Positions 8,101-10,243 of a stretch of 10,243 bases of DNA are shown here, piece after piece. Source of the DNA: Cyclostephanos tholiformis (taxonomy: Eukaryota; Bacillariophyta; Thalassiosirophyceae; Thalassiosirales; Thalassiosiraceae). Below the pieces are notes generated by a model. It saw only the letters and a program-made list of their open reading frames with translations. It had not been told where the DNA came from and ran no database searches. Position 1 is the first letter of the stretch. Each line of letters begins with the position of its first letter. The stretch spans positions 1-10,243 of the forward strand of contig JALLPB010001334.1 in the NCBI GenBank assembly GCA_036939975.1. The letters run 5' to 3'. A program made the position numbers and the translations under genes.

Positions 8101-9824
8101 GATGATACCAAAGACTCTGCGTCTTGAAATTTTTTCATAGCCATCTTGTGAGATTGGCGCAATTTCAACAGTTCTGCGAACGGATTGCTTGGAGCTTGAT
8201 TCTTGGTCATTGTCGACGCGGTGGTGGCTAGCCAAACATCATTACCAGTTGACGTTTCAGATGATTCCACCTTTTGTTTTTCGTCATGTTTAGACAAACC
8301 AAACAATGAGCCCGATGATAAAGTTTTTATTGTGCCGTGCCTGCGTTCTCTTTTGCCACGTGTCGACGACGAGGAGGAATTTTCAGCCGTGCTACCAGCA
8401 TCGCTGGTATCTTGCAGGTCCTTTATCTCTCGTCCAATATCCACAAGCCGTCGAAGGCGCTGGCTCACAATCTTTTCTGTGTATTCCACAAAAGCAATTT
8501 CGTCGTTACTGTCAGAGGGATAAGTCAAAGTGCTCTTGGTTACATGGTTGTTGACGGGTGATGTGGCGACCTCTCCATGCCCTTGCTGAATATCCTCCTT
8601 TGCGACAGACTCTAACTCGCCATAGGTGCTGGTACTGGCGCTGGTGCTGGTGCTGGTGACAGATATTGGTTTCTCGAGTTGTTCATTTGCCATTTTAGAT
8701 GCCACGAGTTCAGCTAAATCCACTCCGCTACCACCACTGTTGACACCATCCGCAATTGACTGGATCGAGAAACCACAAGAAGTCGACGTATCAGCAGATA
8801 TTCCGCTGGTGCCAGTGTTTGCAGAGATTCCGCTGGCGGCAACCGATTCGATAGAAAATCCTCCAGATGTCGCGAGAGTATATGCAGACACCTTGCTTGA
8901 TTGAGAAACGGCCCGCGTGGTCACAATCCCTGGCCGATGCGGGGTACTAGAGACCTCCTCTTCAAGCATCACGGGAAGAGTCATCTTTGCGCGAGTCTCA
9001 TCCACGACGATCACGTTCTCCTTCGCTTTAGTTGATGACATAACTTGGTTGCGGAATGTATTTAACATTTCCTCAAGGAGATTATTTTCCTCGAAACTTT
9101 CGGTTTCTTCAGCAAGCGGCTGACTAGTGCCCACACTATCCTCGTCATCACTAGCGAAGGGATTGAAACCTTTGCTTTCCACAGCAAACGGCTGACTAGT
9201 GCTCACGCTGTCCTCATCACCACTAGCGAAGGGGTTCTCTCCTGGTATATCTTCCTGATGCAACGACTTGCGAAATGCATTCATCATTCCTTCAAAGAGA
9301 TTTCTTTCCTCGACACTTTCACTATCACGAGCTAACAGGATATCGGTGCTCTCACTGATCTCATCATCACTCAAGGTGAGTTTTATTACCTCCCTCTCAT
9401 TTTCCGATCCTTCAACATCCTCGTCGTCCAGCAGCGGAGGAAGATTCGTCGTTTCCTCCGGACAACGCTTTTCGGAATTACTTAATAACTCATTCGCTGA
9501 TGCAAAAGTGGCTTTGTTCGCATCTCTAAACAAGTCGACGCTTCCATAGGAGCTAGCCCGAGTGGCATTCGAAGACGAATTGACGCTCGCGGCGGCAAAA
9601 CTGCTGTCCAGCGTGTTGATGCTGCAGTCGGACGTGATATTGTACTTTCTCGAGGTGGCGTGCAGTCCGGCAATCTTTTTCTTGAAGGACTCGATGCGCT
9701 CCTGACGCTCCTCGGCTGCGGCGTCATTCATCATTGTTCTCGCAGGGGATGGACTAAATGCTGTTCTAGTCGTTGCAACTGTTTTAGATTTCAGAGTCTT
9801 CTGCCGATGATTGTTTGCTTTCAT
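5181..9824 (-). CDS. Giant protein with C-terminal RelA/SpoT-like nucleotidyltransferase domain and TPR-like helices
   Basis: An uninterrupted 1547-codon frame; an in-frame TAA ten codons upstream (9854-9852) fixes the ATG unless an exon lies further out. Residues 1-1100 are mostly Ser/Thr/Asp/Glu-rich and probably disordered, with NPF at 197-199, 221-223 and 547-549, several repeats, an Asp run (829-833) and a likely helical or coiled-coil stretch (931-977). Residues 1130-1345 resemble the RelA/SpoT synthetase fold (PF04607 type): GPVKKPSEALLKCEKK (1236-1251), VTDYCRTSLFV (1259-1269), RRIK (1291-1294), GGYRDCKINL (1307-1316) and CEIQVHL (1323-1329). Asp1261 and Glu1324 match the metal-binding pair of (p)ppGpp synthetases. 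No HD hydrolase domain is seen. Residues 1397-1474 look like TPR-type helix pairs. The substrate is unknown; the family assignment is by motif, and (p)ppGpp synthesis is not shown. Confidence 0.85.
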   Translation of the reverse strand: MKANNHRQKTLKSKTVATTRTAFSPSPARTMMNDAAAEERQERIESFKKKIAGLHATSRKYNITSDCSINTLDSSFAAASVNSSSNATRASSYGSVDLFRDANKATFASANELLSNSEKRCPEETTNLPPLLDDEDVEGSENEREVIKLTLSDDEISESTDILLARDSESVEERNLFEGMMNAFRKSLHQEDIPGENPFASGDEDSVSTSQPFAVESKGFNPFASDDEDSVGTSQPLAEETESFEENNLLEEMLNTFRNQVMSSTKAKENVIVVDETRAKMTLPVMLEEEVSSTPHRPGIVTTRAVSQSSKVSAYTLATSGGFSIESVAASGISANTGTSGISADTSTSCGFSIQSIADGVNSGGSGVDLAELVASKMANEQLEKPISVTSTSTSASTSTYGELESVAKEDIQQGHGEVATSPVNNHVTKSTLTYPSDSNDEIAFVEYTEKIVSQRLRRLVDIGREIKDLQDTSDAGSTAENSSSSSTRGKRERRHGTIKTLSSGSLFGLSKHDEKQKVESSETSTGNDVWLATTASTMTKNQAPSNPFAELLKLRQSHKMAMKKFQDAESLVSSNTSETCSAEAVPTAATGQQSTPAPAPHMNEFVLASSSNTYVDTFKSRQNRKKAIKQMSTNSMEGISFDDSSNSNTSKSVNTVAEDASVASSAIENYIAETLSASQSPRDSLLDLESHMSNLFSDLLRLRQTRKATIDKILEKSVGGAALDDSSNADTSMSSKFTNTDMGKNNFSLVYCDDDNGKESLDGELFSNLKQALSKIQSIDSEDYTENSNGDDNDPHVIVKDMGSCAVSSLKDESYIMTSRKGNVQDVDDDDDLLIDEDYEVKSVPKSPASIEDWDKVHETETSKTRGNDDDNDTVARANSNKVDNLMEKDRNTTLTPPRKRVVLSDGSASISTKDSILGRSINISNDALVSERIYLESLRAQVHAELKVHVADEEIRLALAARLHAIQDFYKRKATVLSLGKSTSFPISPKSPLINNEEDDAIISRFGGVSRKVKTANSQDNTSATHDSLGRSDVNPAQRRQDTHMYALQRAQANMNEAIRAVHNSPRSSSYVPNDDDGGKAMEAREGEIPGHIFPNDTFWNDEDDPHSDDAGIFIESARTPARVEIAQNAWKYYLNINSLIFESRVYDYQYKHIQDDPLYPYLDSLVGIADSGEDGYADENKRVSQKVKAEYKDMSSHRICHSLAKDAEDALPGLRAICTDLGSKLGIQTMAVGPVKKPSEALLKCEKKYGGDPLLVTDYCRTSLFVKDIATLLALIEIVLSKYTSIVRRIKLSTLKSDHNPLLGGYRDCKINLDVGGHVCEIQVHLIAMWLVKEAGGYVHYKKCCEHNVYPSTFDIGRTLAGLSRDVLNDLVLISEADMKRTPVESLQHHQEEMIRDYFALANLYICHSRGKKAELILRRTAKLRSESEKFGRYHAETSLHLELLRRSLKLQHKYKSAAAVKRQIKKIRSMQGKGHTEEPTLSQLWAEDQCGAFERVCEMIIDPAKIERQNEEQRAFMVDESRAIWLRKRRDFFPASGQDTLGL
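5403..5636 (-). other. TPR-like helical segment after the RelA/SpoT-like domain
   Basis: Encodes about residues 1397-1474. YFALANLYICHSRGKKAELI followed by a second helix pair containing FGRYHAETSLHLELLRRSLK has the spacing of small and large residues typical of kinesin-light-chain type TPRs. This suggests a partner-binding module. The repeat is degenerate, so the call is tentative. Confidence 0.4.
5781..6119 (-). other. RelA/SpoT-like catalytic core within the giant protein
   Basis: Encodes about residues 1236-1348. In order: a Lys-rich KKPSEALLK segment in the place of the RxKxxxS segment of synthetases, the Asp1261 strand, an RxK (1292-1294) followed by Leu where RSH enzymes have RxKD, the GYRD loop (Tyr1309 in the place of the nucleotide-stacking Tyr), and the ExQ strand (Glu1324). 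The His of canonical GYxSxH is Lys1313 here. Domain limits are approximate. Confidence 0.6.
7614..8186 (-). repeat. Three degenerate copies of an LRQ/R-K module
   Basis: Copies encode NPFAELLKLRQSHKMAMKKF (547-566), a copy centred on SRQNRKKAIKQM (621-632), and NLFSDLLRLRQTRKATIDKI (695-714). The last two continue with the matching tails SFDDSSNSNTSKS and ALDDSSNADTSMS. DNA identity persists (plus strand TTGGCGNAATNTCA near 8154 and 7710, TTTTGGCGTGATTT near 7954). Spacing is about 66 and 82 residues. Shorter relatives may be NLFEGMMNAFRKSL (175-188) and NLLEEMLNTFRNQV (248-261). Confidence 0.75.
8625..8660. repeat. Hexanucleotide microsatellite (GGTGCT)n, coding Ser-Thr repeat
   Basis: Six imperfect units of GGTGCT on the plus strand encode alternating Ser and Thr with one Ala (about residues 389-400) on the minus strand. 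Such a tract is likely to vary in length between strains without breaking frame. Confidence 0.8.
8738..8867 (-). repeat. Nested Ser/Gly peptide repeats GFSI(E/Q)S and GISA(N/D)T
   Basis: Within residues 319-362, GFSIESVA and GFSIQSIA recur 29 residues apart and flank a 9-residue tandem pair, GISANTGTS and GISADTSTS. They add to the picture of expansion by local duplication in the disordered part of the giant protein. Confidence 0.65.
9093..9236 (-). repeat. Tandem 72-bp repeat coding two NPFAS-acidic units
   Basis: Two head-to-tail copies (9165-9236 and 9093-9164) encode residues 197-220 and 221-244. The shared pattern is NPFAS-x-DEDSV-x-TSQP-x-A. The first ~50 bases of each copy are nearly identical at DNA level, which points to recent duplication. 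Each copy carries one NPF tripeptide beside an acidic patch. Confidence 0.85.
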
Positions 9825-10243
9825 GCGGGCGGCGCGAGGGTGTGAATATTTTTAGGTGAGTTCACAAAAATTTCGTTTGGTGTATGATCGCGTTAGAGGG
9901 GACTAACAAAATAGTGAGAGGAACGTAAAATAAATCCGGACGGCGGGAAGTATGGATCTGATTCACTTTTAATAGATTTCAAACGGAGGAATTAATATCT
10001 AGATCTACAACGAACCTTAGTTCCCGCCCTAACGCGCACCGTGGGGTTGTGAGGAATGATTCAGACGTAGTACTCATCTTGTAGCATGTAGACCACTTAC
10101 TTTTTTTTGACTAGCTTACTCTAATCGCTTAAATAAACAAGCCGATAGGGCCTGCGGCTTTTCATCCCAATGAAAGATGGACCTTTGGTTCTTCAATTCA
10201 TGGACAGACAGACAGTCACAGCTTAGTATCGTTTTGTTTAGTA
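9825..10243. other. Upstream region of the giant gene, no gene seen
   Basis: This 419-bp stretch should contain the promoter and 5' UTR of the minus-strand giant gene. It holds no long frame, tRNA or rRNA that I can recognise. Notable items are a short hairpin at 10139-10160, AATAAA at 10132-10137 and GACA repeats at 10203-10215. The right-hand part may belong to the next gene outside the window. Confidence 0.5.
10139..10160. repeat. Short inverted repeat AAGCCG / CGGCTT
   Basis: A perfect 6-bp stem with a 10-base loop (ATAGGGCCTG), just after an AATAAA. It could form a hairpin, but a stem this short can occur by chance and no function is assigned. Confidence 0.4.

Noticed and set aside
10170..10229. 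Short plus-strand frame MKDGPLVLQF... near the right edge
   Set aside because: It stops after 18 codons and has no splice or family support.

Overview
The window looks like nuclear DNA of a unicellular eukaryote, most likely a stramenopile alga such as a diatom. The reasons are short GT-AG introns (76-187 nt), intergenic gaps of only 142-236 bp between the four genes, and a C-terminal RelA/SpoT-like domain plus TPR-like helices on a very large low-complexity protein. The lineage is an inference; no rRNA or organelle marker is present.

Four protein genes alternate in strand. (1) 2-3030, plus: the 3' part (788 residues) of a UPF1/IGHMBP2-type superfamily 1B helicase. Seven exons can be reconstructed, all phases agree, and all core helicase motifs are present. 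Its 5' end lies outside the window. (2) 3173-4245, minus: a complete three-exon hisG (long-form ATP phosphoribosyltransferase, 291 aa), the first enzyme of histidine synthesis. (3) 4482-5027, plus: an intronless 181-aa four-helix membrane protein rich in GxxxG motifs, possibly Tim17/22/23-like. (4) 5181-9824, minus: an intronless 1547-aa protein. Its first ~1100 residues are acidic, Ser-rich and repetitive, with three NPF motifs and a degenerate LRQ-type module. Its C-terminal ~350 residues hold a RelA/SpoT-like nucleotidyltransferase domain followed by TPR-like helices.

Genes 1/2 and 3/4 are convergent with short shared 3' regions, and genes 2/3 are divergent across a 236-bp shared promoter region. 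The last 419 bp (9825-10243) hold the upstream region of gene 4 and no recognisable gene. The four genes do not form a pathway; the clustering looks like ordinary compact-genome packing.

The most notable points are an 11-nt microexon that encodes the Thr-Gly-Lys of the helicase Walker A motif, whose skipping gives a premature stop, and the giant RelA/SpoT-like protein, which keeps the predicted metal-binding Asp and Glu but departs from canonical synthetases at other motif positions.
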